Shown: positions 37,671 through 47,290 of the stretch, one piece after another
Layout of the letters: each line of letters starts with the position of its first letter
Numbering within the stretch: the first letter of the stretch is position 1
Position numbers and translations under genes: made by a program
Assembly: GCA_002786385.1 (NCBI GenBank)
Contig: PGCN01000025.1
Location: 310,001 to 374,000 of the forward strand
From: Flavobacterium sp. FEMGT703F
Lineage (GTDB): Bacteria; Bacteroidota; Bacteroidia; Flavobacteriales; Flavobacteriaceae
Length of the DNA: 64,000 bases
Reading direction: 5' to 3'
The notes under the pieces: generated by a model
Told to the model about the DNA's origin: nothing
The model's database searches: none
What the model saw: only the letters and a program-made list of their open reading frames with translations

Positions 37671-38252
37671 ATGATTGCACATATTCAAGGGAAATTAGTC
37701 GAAAAAACACCTACTGATGTGGTGATTGATTGCAACGGAGTAGGCTATCACGTTAATATTTCATTGCATACTTTTTCATTGTTGCCGCAGACAGATTTTA
37801 TCAAGTTGTATACGTATTTGCAAATCAAAGAAGATGCGCATTCGCTTTACGGATTTGTTGAAAAATCAGAACGGGAACTTTTTAAATTACTCTTGTCTGT
37901 ATCAGGAATAGGTGCCGGAATAGCCCGAACCATGTTGTCTTCTTTGGATCCGAAACAAATCATTCAAGCTATCGCTAACGGCGATGTGGGAACGGTTCAG
38001 TCCATCAAAGGAATCGGAAACAAAACGGCTCAAAGGGTCATCTTGGACTTGAGAGATAAAGTGTTAAAAATATACGACTTAGATGAAATTTCCGTAGCCC
38101 AACACAATATTAACCGAGAAGAATCGTTATCTGCTTTGGAGGTATTGGGTTATGTCAGAAAGAATGCCGAAAAAGTGGTAGACAAAATTCTCAAAGAGAA
38201 CCCTGAGGCATCAGTGGAATTCATCATCAAACAAGCCTTAAAAAATTTATAA
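37671..38252 (+). CDS. ruvA: Holliday junction DNA-binding protein RuvA
   Basis: A 193-residue tetrameric junction-binding partner of RuvB. The OB-fold domain (1-64, MIAHIQGKLVEKTPTDVVID) is followed by tandem helix-hairpin-helix motifs (LLSVSGIGAGIARTML and VQSIKGIGNKTAQRVILDL) and the small RuvB-binding domain III (about 145-193, SALEVLGYVRKNAEKVVDKIL). ruvB is not adjacent. sprA follows after 3 bases, an order that couples DNA repair with secretion genes by position only. Confidence 0.95.
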   Translation: MIAHIQGKLVEKTPTDVVIDCNGVGYHVNISLHTFSLLPQTDFIKLYTYLQIKEDAHSLYGFVEKSERELFKLLLSVSGIGAGIARTMLSSLDPKQIIQAIANGDVGTVQSIKGIGNKTAQRVILDLRDKVLKIYDLDEISVAQHNINREESLSALEVLGYVRKNAEKVVDKILKENPEASVEFIIKQALKNL

Positions 38253-38255
38253 TTC

Positions 38256-41200
38256 TTGAAAACAATATACGTATTTACAAACTTTTTTACTTTGAGGAAT
38301 TTTCTTTTCGGAATCTTGTTGTTCACAGGATTTTCGGCTTTCTCACAGGTTAATCCCACGCCGCAAGACAGTACTGGTTACAATACCGGTAAGGTAAAGA
38401 TTAAGAATCCTAAAAGTATTGTGGATGCTTATACTTACGACCCAGCGACCAACAGGTACATTTATACCAGTACCTTTGAAGGCTTCAATATCAATTATCC
38501 TATTATTTTAACGCCGAAAGAATACGAAGAATTAGTAATGCGTGAAGCCATGCGTGACTATTTCAAGAAAAAATCCGATGCTATCGACGGTAAAAAGGAA
38601 GGCAGTGAAGCCGCTAAAAAAGATTTATTACCGCGTTACTACGTTAATTCGGGTTTCTTTGAAAGTATTTTCGGTTCCAATACCATTGATGTAAAGCCTA
38701 CGGGTTCTGTTGAAATGGACTTAGGAGTGCGATACACCAGACAAGACAATCCGGCTTTTTCACCCAGAAACCGTGCGCAAACTACCTTCGATTTCGACCA
38801 ACGCATCAGCATGAGTTTGATGGGGAAAGTAGGAACTCGCTTGAGTGTTACGGCTAATTATGATACAGAATCTACTTTTGCTTTTCAAAACTTAATTAAG
38901 TTAGAATACACGCCAACGGAAGACGATATCATTCAGAAAATCGAAGTTGGTAACGTGAGCATGCCGTTGACCAATTCTTTGATCCGAGGCGCTCAAAGTT
39001 TGTTTGGGGTTAAAGCCCAATTGCAATTTGGGAAGACTACTGTAACCGGAGTGTTTTCAGAACAAAAATCCCAAACCAAATCGGTTACAGCGCAAGGCGG
39101 CGGAACCATACAGGATTTTGAAATTTTCGGTTTGGATTACGATGCCGACAGACACTTCTTCCTGTCACAATACTTCAGAAATAAATACGACAACGCACTC
39201 AAGAATTATCCGTTTATCAATAGCCGTGTGCAAATTACACGTATCGAAGTTTGGGTAACCAACCGCCAAAATCGTGTAAGTCAAACCAATAACAACTTAA
39301 GAAATATTATTGCTTTGCAAGATTTAGGGGAAGCCCGATTGTCCGGTTTAACCGATAGCCAAATCGTAGCTTTGAACCCTACGGATGTCAGCAACAACTT
39401 CTTTACCGTACCGCCGGATCCTTCGGTTGATACACCTTCTGATAACGGTAATAACAAGTACGATCCGGATTTAATTAATACCGGTGGAGGTTTGTTGAAT
39501 AACAACATCAGAGACATCGTTACGTCGAGTGCCGGTTTTAACAATATCGTGCCGGTAGATGAAGGCACCGATTATTCTAAGTTGGAGAATGCCCGAAAAT
39601 TGGCGCCAAATGAGTATACTTTTCACCCGCAATTGGGTTACATCTCTTTACAACAGCGTTTGGCCAATGACGAGGTTTTAGCTGTAGCCTATCAATATAC
39701 CATAGGAGACCAAGTGTACCAAGTTGGTGAATTTGGAACTGATGGTGTTGATGCTACCGTGTATGATGGCACGGATGCTGCTAACCCAACGGTTTCCTCT
39801 CAAAGTTTGATTTTGAAAATGCTGAAAAGCAACTTGACCAATGTGCAAAAACCGATTTGGAATTTGATGATGAAAAACATCTACCAGATTCCTGGGGCTT
39901 TCCAATTGCAGCAAGAAGATTTTCGTTTGAATATTTTATACACCGATCCATCGCCAATCAACTACATCAGTCCGGTAAACGGAGTGCCATTCCCGGCGAC
40001 TACTGATCCCGATATGGTGGTTTCAGAAACGCCTTTGATTAAAGTCTTTAATGTTGACCGATTGAATTTCAACAACGATCCGCAAGCCGGAGGTGACGGT
40101 TTCTTCGATTTTATGCCGGGCTTGACAGTTGACCAACAAAATGGCCGCATCATATTCACTACCGTAGAACCTTTCGGGAAATTGATGTTCGACAAATTAA
40201 AGTTAGGGGCTGAAGATTATAACGATGTTAATACCTATAACGGCAATCAACAAAAATATGTTTTCCGCAGCATGTATTCCAGCACCCAAGCCGGCGCTTT
40301 ACAAGATGCAGATAAAAATAAATTCCAATTAAAAGGACGATTTAAATCGGCCGGTGGCGACGGAATTCCGATTGGTGCTTACAACGTGCCAAGAGGTTCA
40401 GTTGTAGTAACCGCCGGAGGAAGAGTATTGCAAGAAGGAGTAGATTATAGTGTGAATTACCAAGCTGGTAGAGTGCAAATTCTAGATCCTTCACTACAAG
40501 CTTCTAATACACCAATTCAGGTTTCGGTGGAGAACAATGCTACCTTCGGACAACAAACCCGAAGATTTATGGGATTCAATGTAGAACACAAGTTTTCCGA
40601 TAAGTTTGTAGTAGGAGGGACTTTAATTAAAATGACGGAAAGACCGTTTACCCAAAAATCCAATTACGGACAAGAATCAGTAAACAATACTATTTTCGGA
40701 TTCAATGCAAACTATTCCACAGAGGTGCCTTTCTTAACCCGATTGGCCAATAAATTACCGAATATTGACACCGATGTTCCATCAAATGTGTCTTTAAGAG
40801 GTGAAATAGCTTTCTTAAAACCGGATACGCCTAATGCCGATCAGTTCCGAGGAGAACCAACGGTTTATGTAGACGATTTTGAAGGTTCTCAGACTACTAT
40901 CGATATGCGTTCGCCTTTGTCATGGAGTTTGTCCAGTGTGCCTAAATGGCAAGCCGGTGTAGATTACAATGATTTTGGTTCTGCTTTAGTAGGTTTGGAT
41001 TACGGATACAAAAGAGCCAAGTTAAACTGGTATACCATCGATCCTACTATTTATGTGCAAACGCCGGGGGATATCGGACAAGACGGTATTTCCTTAAACA
41101 GTACCAGACGTGTTTTCAACCGCGAATTATTTCCGGATTTAGAATTGCAAGTCGGGCAACAAACCGTAATCAACACCTTAGATTTAACTTATTATCCAAG

Positions 41201-44200
41201 AGAACGCGGACCTTACAACTACAACCCTGAAGCGTTAAGTCCGTCCGGATTTAGTACGCCGCAAGAAAACTTCGGAGGGATTACAAGGGCTATCAATTCT
41301 ACCAATTTTGAGCAAAGTAATGTAGAGTATATACAGTTTTGGGTGATGGATCCCTATTACGATCCAACCAATCCAACGGCTGTACCTAACCCTACCAATG
41401 TAGGTCGTTTGTACTTCAACTTAGGAGAAATTTCAGAAGACGTTCTTAAAGACGAACGCAAACAATACGAAAACGGATTGCCGGCCAGTAACAGTACTTC
41501 ATTGGTAAGTCCAACCGTTTGGGGAAGAGTACCTTCTTCTCAATCGCTAATCTATGCCTTCGATGTGGATGGCGCTAACCGTGCCTCACAGGACGTTGGT
41601 TTAGATGGTATTGATGACGATGCCGAGAGAAGTTTGTCAAACATTGGTGCGTTTGCCACTTTAGATGACCCTGCAGCAGATAACTATCAATATTTCTTAA
41701 GTGCGCCGGGTTCTTCAGTGTTTGAACGCTACAAAAATTACAACGGCTTACAAGGCAACTCTCCGGTTACAGTTACAGACACTAACCGTGGATCAACAAC
41801 TCTACCCGATGTAGAAGACATCAACCGCGACAATACCATGAACACGGTGAATGCTTACTACGAATACAAAATCGATATCCAACCTAATATGCAGGTCGGA
41901 CAAAACTTTATCACAGATGTTAGAGAAACATTGATACCGGATTTACCTAACAGTTCCTCAACCAGAGCGCGTTGGTATCAGTTCAAAATTCCGGTAACAC
42001 AGCCAACTACAACTGTTGGAAGTATTTCAGATTTCCGTTCGATTCGTTTTATGAGAATGTTCATGACCGGATTCACCGAGCCAATCACACTTCGTTTCGG
42101 AGCTTTGGATTTGGTACGCGGTGAATGGCGACGTTACGACCAATCTTTCCAGCCAACCGACAGTGATCCTGATGACGACAACACCAATTTTGATGTATTG
42201 GCGGTTAACCTTCAGGAAAATGCTTCTCGTTTGCCTATTCCTTATGTTTTGCCTCCGGGCGTTATCCGTGAAGAAGTTGGCAACGGTAATCAGGTGATCA
42301 GTCAAAATGAGCAATCCTTGTCCTTAAGAGCTTCCGGAAACGGTTTAGAAGTAGGTGATTCCAGAGCGGTATTCAAAAATGTGAATGTCGACATGCGTCA
42401 ATTCAACAAATTGAAAATGTTCTTGCACGCCGAAGCTTTGCCGGCGCCAACCGATCCGACACCGCTGTTAGACAATCAAATGACCGCTTTCATTCGTTTT
42501 GGAAACGATTTTACCAATAACTTTTATCAAGTAGAAATTCCTTTAAAAGTCACCGCCGAAGGCGCAACCTTACCGGAGCAAATTTGGCCGGAAGAAAACG
42601 AGTTGAGTGTGGCCATGTCCTTACTAACCAAAATGAAAGTGCTGGCCATGAGTATTGATCCGTCAACTTTACCGTTGGAGGGAATTTACTATCCGGATGA
42701 TGACATTTCATTACCGGATGGTGATGGCGATGTCAAATTGCGCTTGGGAATAAAAGGAAATCCAAACTTCGGTTTGGTAAGAACTTTAATGGTAGGGATT
42801 AAAAATAATCACACCGACAGGATTCGCGGGGAAGTTTGGTTCAACGAGTTGCGTATAGCCGACATGAACAATAAAGGCGGTATGGCAGCTGTAGTAAATA
42901 TGGATGCTAATATGGCCGATTTTGCCACAGTATCTGCTACCGGAAGAATGAGCACTATTGGTTTCGGAGCTTTGGAAGAAGGTCCGAATGAAAGAAGCCG
43001 CGAGGATGTACAACAATACAACTTGGTGACCAATTTCAGTTTAGGAAAACTATTGCCGAAAAAATGGGGCATTAATTTGCCTTTCAACTATGCTGTTGGA
43101 GAAGAAACCATTACGCCGGAATACGATCCGTACAATCAGGATATTCGTTTGCAACAATTGTTGTCTAACACTTCGGATGCTGCTGAAAGAGAGAATATCG
43201 AAAGCCGAGCTATTGATTACACCAAACGCACCAGCATCAACTTTATCGGTGTGAAAAAAGAACGCGCTCCGGAGCAAAAACAACGCATCTATGATCCGGA
43301 AAACTTAACGCTTTCTTACTCTTATAATGAAGTGTTGAAACACAATTACGAAATTGAAAACTTCATCGACCAACAAGTTACCACTTCGGTAGATTATACG
43401 TATGCGTTCAAACCTAAATCGGTCGAGCCATTCAAAAAAAGTAAATTCTTCAAAAAAAGCGATTATTGGAAGTTGTTGAGTGATTTCAACTTTAATTTCT
43501 TGCCGGCCAGCATTTCGTTCAGTAGCAATATTATTCGCCAGTACAACAGACAACAGTTCCGTCAAGTAGAAGTTGATGGTATTCCGTTGGATCCTTTGTA
43601 CCGCAGAAATTATATGTTCAACTACCAATACGGTTTCAACTACAACATTACCAAGTCGCTTAAAGTGAATTATACGGCTGCATCCAACAATATCGTTCGT
43701 TCTTATTTGAATGAAGACAATATTCCGGACAATAGCTACACCATTTGGACCGACTTCTGGAACATAGGTACGCCTAACCAACACAACCAACAGTTGGTGG
43801 TGAATTACGAATTGCCGGTGAACAAAATTCCGTTCTTGTCATTTGTTAAATCAACTTATTCGTATACCGGAGATTACAGTTGGCAACGCGCCTCTTTGGC
43901 CTTAGCCGAAGTGGACGGTTATAACCTCGGAAACACTATTCAAAATGCCGGTTCACATCGATTGAATACTGCGTTTAACATGGAGTCTTTTTACAAGTAT
44001 ATCGGATTAGGGAAAAAACCGGCTGCTGCGGCACCAAAACCGGCTGCTTTACCAAAACCGGGTGAAAAAATCACCAATACCAAAGCCCAACCGGCCGGTA
44101 ATACCAATGTGTTTTTGGACGGATTGAAAGGAGTATTGACCAGTGTGAAAAATGTTCAAATCAACTATACCCGAAACGAAGGGACTTTGTTACCGGGATT

Positions 44201-45530
44201 CTTGCCGAGTTTAGGATTCTTTGGTTCGTCTAAGCCATCCTTAGGATTTGTATTTGGTATGCAAGACGACGTTCGTTTTGAAGCTGCCAAGAGAGGTTGG
44301 TTGACTACTTATCCTGATTTTAACCAAAGTTATACCCAAGCCATTACCAAAACCTTGGAGATGACGGCTAACGTGGATTTGTTCCCTGATTTTAAAATCG
44401 ACTTAACGGCTAACCGAACTTATGCGGAAAATTACTCCGAACAATACGATGTGGATGAAACTACCGGTTTGTACAATGCCCGTTCGCCTTATAGTTTTGG
44501 TAACTTCTCAATTTCTACTGTTATGTTGGCTACTTCTTTCAGCAAAAGTGATGAGACCGGTTCGGCTGCTTTTGACGATTTCCGAAATAACCGTTCGATT
44601 ATTGCCGACCGATTGGCTACACAGTTTTATGGTACGACTGACTTCCCAAGATACGGCGACTCCAATAACCCGATTCCAACCGATGTGAACGACCCGAGAT
44701 ATAATTTCTATACTTCCAACCAAGGTTTCCCTATAGGTTTTGGTAGAAATAACCAAGCGGTTTTGATTCCGGCTTTCTTGGCGGCTTATACCGGTGCTTC
44801 GGCTGATGGTGTTTCGTTGAGTACTTTCCGCAGTTTCCCTATTCCTAACTGGAATATGAAATATAGTGGTTTGATGCGATACAAATTCTTCAAAGACCGA
44901 TTCAAACGTTTCTCTATTCAACACGCTTATCGCGCTTCGTATACCATTAACTCGTTCCGTTCTAACTTTGATTACGATCAAAACCCTGGCGGACAAGACA
45001 ATGGTGGTTTTGGTAACTTCTACAATAAAACGATTGTTGCTAATATTAATTTGGTAGAGCAATTCAATCCTTTGGTGAGAATCGATTTCGAGATGAAAAA
45101 CTCCTTTAAGATTTTGGCCGAAATGAAAAAAGACCGAAGCTTATCGATGAGTTTCGACAATAACTTGTTGACTGAAGTACAAGGAAAAGAATATATCATT
45201 GGTTTGGGATACCGATTCAAAGACGTCATCATTTCGTCGCAATTGGCCGATAATCCAACCGGTATCATCAAGAGTGATATCAACGTGAAAATCGATTTCT
45301 CCTACCGAAACAACAAAACCATAGTACGATATTTAGATTACGATAATAACCAATTGGGTGGTGGTCAAAACATTTGGTCGGCTAAAGTCACCGCCGATTA
45401 TTCATTCAGCAAAAACCTGACGGCTATTTTCTTCTATGATCATTCGTTCTCTAAACCGGTAATTTCCACATCGTTCCCGATGACGAATATCAGAACCGGA
45501 TTTACGATGCGTTATAATTTCGGAAATTAA
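38256..45530 (+). CDS. sprA: type IX secretion system translocon SprA
   Basis: A 2424-residue outer-membrane protein, the giant 36-strand-type barrel through which the type IX system exports gliding adhesins and enzymes (Sov in Porphyromonas). A signal peptide ends at GFSAFSQ (about residue 30). The mature part holds repeated SprA N-terminal domains (for example GSVEMDLGVRYTRQDNP, GVDYSVNYQAGRVQILDPSL) and long barrel segments, ending in the aromatic strand TGFTMRYNFGN. A Lys/Pro/Ala-rich patch lies near residue 1922 (KKPAAAAPKPAALPKPGEK). No ATG fits the start: TTG at 38256, or TTG at 38292, which would leave a tighter signal peptide. The length agrees with known SprA proteins (~2400). Confidence 0.95.
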   Translation: MKTIYVFTNFFTLRNFLFGILLFTGFSAFSQVNPTPQDSTGYNTGKVKIKNPKSIVDAYTYDPATNRYIYTSTFEGFNINYPIILTPKEYEELVMREAMRDYFKKKSDAIDGKKEGSEAAKKDLLPRYYVNSGFFESIFGSNTIDVKPTGSVEMDLGVRYTRQDNPAFSPRNRAQTTFDFDQRISMSLMGKVGTRLSVTANYDTESTFAFQNLIKLEYTPTEDDIIQKIEVGNVSMPLTNSLIRGAQSLFGVKAQLQFGKTTVTGVFSEQKSQTKSVTAQGGGTIQDFEIFGLDYDADRHFFLSQYFRNKYDNALKNYPFINSRVQITRIEVWVTNRQNRVSQTNNNLRNIIALQDLGEARLSGLTDSQIVALNPTDVSNNFFTVPPDPSVDTPSDNGNNKYDPDLINTGGGLLNNNIRDIVTSSAGFNNIVPVDEGTDYSKLENARKLAPNEYTFHPQLGYISLQQRLANDEVLAVAYQYTIGDQVYQVGEFGTDGVDATVYDGTDAANPTVSSQSLILKMLKSNLTNVQKPIWNLMMKNIYQIPGAFQLQQEDFRLNILYTDPSPINYISPVNGVPFPATTDPDMVVSETPLIKVFNVDRLNFNNDPQAGGDGFFDFMPGLTVDQQNGRIIFTTVEPFGKLMFDKLKLGAEDYNDVNTYNGNQQKYVFRSMYSSTQAGALQDADKNKFQLKGRFKSAGGDGIPIGAYNVPRGSVVVTAGGRVLQEGVDYSVNYQAGRVQILDPSLQASNTPIQVSVENNATFGQQTRRFMGFNVEHKFSDKFVVGGTLIKMTERPFTQKSNYGQESVNNTIFGFNANYSTEVPFLTRLANKLPNIDTDVPSNVSLRGEIAFLKPDTPNADQFRGEPTVYVDDFEGSQTTIDMRSPLSWSLSSVPKWQAGVDYNDFGSALVGLDYGYKRAKLNWYTIDPTIYVQTPGDIGQDGISLNSTRRVFNRELFPDLELQVGQQTVINTLDLTYYPRERGPYNYNPEALSPSGFSTPQENFGGITRAINSTNFEQSNVEYIQFWVMDPYYDPTNPTAVPNPTNVGRLYFNLGEISEDVLKDERKQYENGLPASNSTSLVSPTVWGRVPSSQSLIYAFDVDGANRASQDVGLDGIDDDAERSLSNIGAFATLDDPAADNYQYFLSAPGSSVFERYKNYNGLQGNSPVTVTDTNRGSTTLPDVEDINRDNTMNTVNAYYEYKIDIQPNMQVGQNFITDVRETLIPDLPNSSSTRARWYQFKIPVTQPTTTVGSISDFRSIRFMRMFMTGFTEPITLRFGALDLVRGEWRRYDQSFQPTDSDPDDDNTNFDVLAVNLQENASRLPIPYVLPPGVIREEVGNGNQVISQNEQSLSLRASGNGLEVGDSRAVFKNVNVDMRQFNKLKMFLHAEALPAPTDPTPLLDNQMTAFIRFGNDFTNNFYQVEIPLKVTAEGATLPEQIWPEENELSVAMSLLTKMKVLAMSIDPSTLPLEGIYYPDDDISLPDGDGDVKLRLGIKGNPNFGLVRTLMVGIKNNHTDRIRGEVWFNELRIADMNNKGGMAAVVNMDANMADFATVSATGRMSTIGFGALEEGPNERSREDVQQYNLVTNFSLGKLLPKKWGINLPFNYAVGEETITPEYDPYNQDIRLQQLLSNTSDAAERENIESRAIDYTKRTSINFIGVKKERAPEQKQRIYDPENLTLSYSYNEVLKHNYEIENFIDQQVTTSVDYTYAFKPKSVEPFKKSKFFKKSDYWKLLSDFNFNFLPASISFSSNIIRQYNRQQFRQVEVDGIPLDPLYRRNYMFNYQYGFNYNITKSLKVNYTAASNNIVRSYLNEDNIPDNSYTIWTDFWNIGTPNQHNQQLVVNYELPVNKIPFLSFVKSTYSYTGDYSWQRASLALAEVDGYNLGNTIQNAGSHRLNTAFNMESFYKYIGLGKKPAAAAPKPAALPKPGEKITNTKAQPAGNTNVFLDGLKGVLTSVKNVQINYTRNEGTLLPGFLPSLGFFGSSKPSLGFVFGMQDDVRFEAAKRGWLTTYPDFNQSYTQAITKTLEMTANVDLFPDFKIDLTANRTYAENYSEQYDVDETTGLYNARSPYSFGNFSISTVMLATSFSKSDETGSAAFDDFRNNRSIIADRLATQFYGTTDFPRYGDSNNPIPTDVNDPRYNFYTSNQGFPIGFGRNNQAVLIPAFLAAYTGASADGVSLSTFRSFPIPNWNMKYSGLMRYKFFKDRFKRFSIQHAYRASYTINSFRSNFDYDQNPGGQDNGGFGNFYNKTIVANINLVEQFNPLVRIDFEMKNSFKILAEMKKDRSLSMSFDNNLLTEVQGKEYIIGLGYRFKDVIISSQLADNPTGIIKSDINVKIDFSYRNNKTIVRYLDYDNNQLGGGQNIWSAKVTADYSFSKNLTAIFFYDHSFSKPVISTSFPMTNIRTGFTMRYNFGN

Positions 45531-45573
45531 GAAACTTTTAAACCAAAGATTTTAATTATCTGCTGAGAAATCA

Positions 45574-45581
45574 TACTTTTG
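45574..45581 (+). promoter_or_regulatory. -7 promoter box of gcvH
   Basis: TACTTTTG, exact TAnnTTTG, 36 bases before the gcvH ATG. Confidence 0.5.
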
Positions 45582-45617
45582 AAGAAATTTTAAAACAACA
45601 ACTAAACAAGCTTTATA

Positions 45618-45998
45618 ATGAATATTCCAAGCAATTTAAAGTATACTAAAGACCACGAATGGGTTTTAATTGAAGGCGATATAGCTACTGTAGGGATTAC
45701 CGATTTCGCACAAAAAGAATTAGGCGATATCGTTTATGTAGAAGTAGAAACCCTGGACCAAACCTTAGCCAAAGACGAAGTGTTCGGAACCGTAGAAGCG
45801 GTAAAAACAGTATCGGATTTGTTCTTGCCTTTATCGGGTGAAATTTTCGAATTCAACGACGATTTAGAAGTAAACCCAGAAAACGTAAACAGTGATCCTT
45901 ATGGAAAAGGCTGGATGATCAAAGTGAAAATTGCCAATCCTGCAGAAATTGACGATTTATTAGACAGCGATGGCTACAAACAGCTCATCGGTGCTTAA
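45618..45998 (+). CDS. gcvH: glycine cleavage system H protein
   Basis: A 126-residue lipoyl carrier that shuttles the aminomethyl group between the P, T and L proteins. The lipoylation site is K63 in [13 protein letters not shown]. The opening [14 protein letters not shown] and the closing [14 protein letters not shown] are family hallmarks. gcvP, gcvT and lpd are not in the window. The VanZ-like gene starts inside its last 29 bases in another frame. Confidence 0.95.
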   Translation: MNIPSNLKYTKDHEWVLIEGDIATVGITDFAQKELGDIVYVEVETLDQTLAKDEVFGTVEAVKTVSDLFLPLSGEIFEFNDDLEVNPENVNSDPYGKGWMIKVKIANPAEIDDLLDSDGYKQLIGA

Positions 45999-46362
45999 AA
46001 ATACAACACTAAGTCTGGCCATTGGCTGGACTTTTTTAATTTTAGTCCTTTGCTTGGTTAAGTTCAATAAATTACCTTCTGTCCAAGTTTCGGGAGTCGA
46101 TAAGTACGTCCATTTTACGTTTCACTTTACGTTTACCTTGCTTTGGGGTTTTTACAATCGCTTGCGCTTAGGGCAATGGGTTTTGAAAAGTAGTCTTATT
46201 ATCGTTTGCCTTTCCATAGGTTACGGTATACTAATCGAAATTTTACAAGAAACTTTTACCCAAACCCGTAAGGCTGATATAATGGATGTGGCGGCAAATG
46301 CTGCCGGAGCCATCGTGGCTTTACTTGTGTTGGTACTTTGGAAGGCGAAAAGTAAAGTCTGA
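45970..46362 (+). CDS. VanZ-like membrane protein
   Basis: A 130-residue protein with four predicted helices (about 10-28, 45-62, 72-90, 105-124). VanZ-family features: [18 protein letters not shown] and [25 protein letters not shown]. VanZ gives low-level teicoplanin resistance in Enterococcus, but the function of these short relatives in Bacteroidetes is not known. The 29-base overlap with gcvH implies translational coupling. A terminator follows at 46388. Confidence 0.82.
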   Translation: MATNSSSVLKNTTLSLAIGWTFLILVLCLVKFNKLPSVQVSGVDKYVHFTFHFTFTLLWGFYNRLRLGQWVLKSSLIIVCLSIGYGILIEILQETFTQTRKADIMDVAANAAGAIVALLVLVLWKAKSKV

Positions 46363-46387
46363 ACACTATTGTTTTTCCATCCTAGAT

Positions 46388-46422
46388 AACCGTTTTCTTT
46401 TGAAGAAGAAAACGGTTTTTTT
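46388..46422 (+). terminator. terminator after gcvH-vanZ
   Basis: A 12-bp stem (AACCGTTTTCTT at 46388-46399 with AAGAAAACGGTT at 46406-46417), a 6-base loop and a T-run, 26 bases past the VanZ-like stop. Confidence 0.85.
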
Positions 46423-46530
46423 GTTACTTTTATGCCATGAAATCGCCACTAAAATGAAGTTTGTTATAAACAAGCACCAATTAATAAAAGCGATATCATA
46501 TTGGACCTCTGAAAAATATATTTTACATAG

Positions 46531-47274
46531 ATGAATATAAAACAATACCTCGATTCCACTTATCTTAAAACCGCAGCCCAAGCCGGCTTAACGGAAAAAG
46601 AAAACGCCACCGTTGTTGAAGGCTTTATTCAGGAAGCGATTTCCGAAGGCTTTAAGTTGATTATGATTCGTCCGGACTATGTGAAAACTGCACGAAAAAT
46701 GATTGATGCCGCAGGATCAAAATTGCTCATAGGTACTGTAATTTCTTTTCCGGAAGGCACCAATTCTTTGGAAGCAAAATTGGCGGAAGCTCAAAAAGCG
46801 ATTGAAGACGGCGTGGACGAATTGGACTATGTGTGCAACTACGAAGCGTTTAAAAAAGGCGAAGTCGACTTGGTGAAAGAAGAAATTTTGCGAGGTACTC
46901 AATTGGCATTCAACCATCACAAAGTAGCCAAATGGATTATTGAAGTAGCGGCCTTAACCGATGATCAAATCATTCAAATTTCGGCTTTGATAAAAAATGT
47001 TGTTATGGCACATTTTAAAGAAGATTGCTATCATAATGTTTTTGTCAAATCTTCTACCGGTTTTTATGTGACCGAAAATAATCTGCCTAATGGCGCTACA
47101 AAACATACTGTGATAATGATGTTGGAAAATGCGTCGCCTTTACCGGTAAAAGCAGCAGGCGGAGTTCGTACTTACGATGAAGCCGAGGAAATGATCCGTT
47201 TGGGCGTAAAACGCATCGGGACATCTGCTGCCAAAACTATTGCCAATGGCGAGACAGCCACAGGCGGTTACTAA
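46531..47274 (+). CDS. deoC: deoxyribose-phosphate aldolase
   Basis: A 247-residue TIM-barrel class I aldolase that splits 2-deoxyribose 5-phosphate into acetaldehyde and glyceraldehyde 3-phosphate in nucleoside breakdown. Active-site residues are present: Schiff-base lysine K173 (FVKSSTGF), second lysine K207 (VKAAGGVR) and the acidic D99 (VDELDYV). The start at 46531 fits the family (MNIKQYLDSTYLK). The remB-like gene starts 16 bases after its stop. Confidence 0.94.
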   Translation: MNIKQYLDSTYLKTAAQAGLTEKENATVVEGFIQEAISEGFKLIMIRPDYVKTARKMIDAAGSKLLIGTVISFPEGTNSLEAKLAEAQKAIEDGVDELDYVCNYEAFKKGEVDLVKEEILRGTQLAFNHHKVAKWIIEVAALTDDQIIQISALIKNVVMAHFKEDCYHNVFVKSSTGFYVTENNLPNGATKHTVIMMLENASPLPVKAAGGVRTYDEAEEMIRLGVKRIGTSAAKTIANGETATGGY

Positions 47275-47290
47275 TTTTTATTGCTCATTT

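Noticed and set aside
43305..45062. Minus-strand open frames of 161 and 184 codons within sprA
   Set aside because: No start context, no recognisable domain, and antisense to a complete, conserved reading frame.
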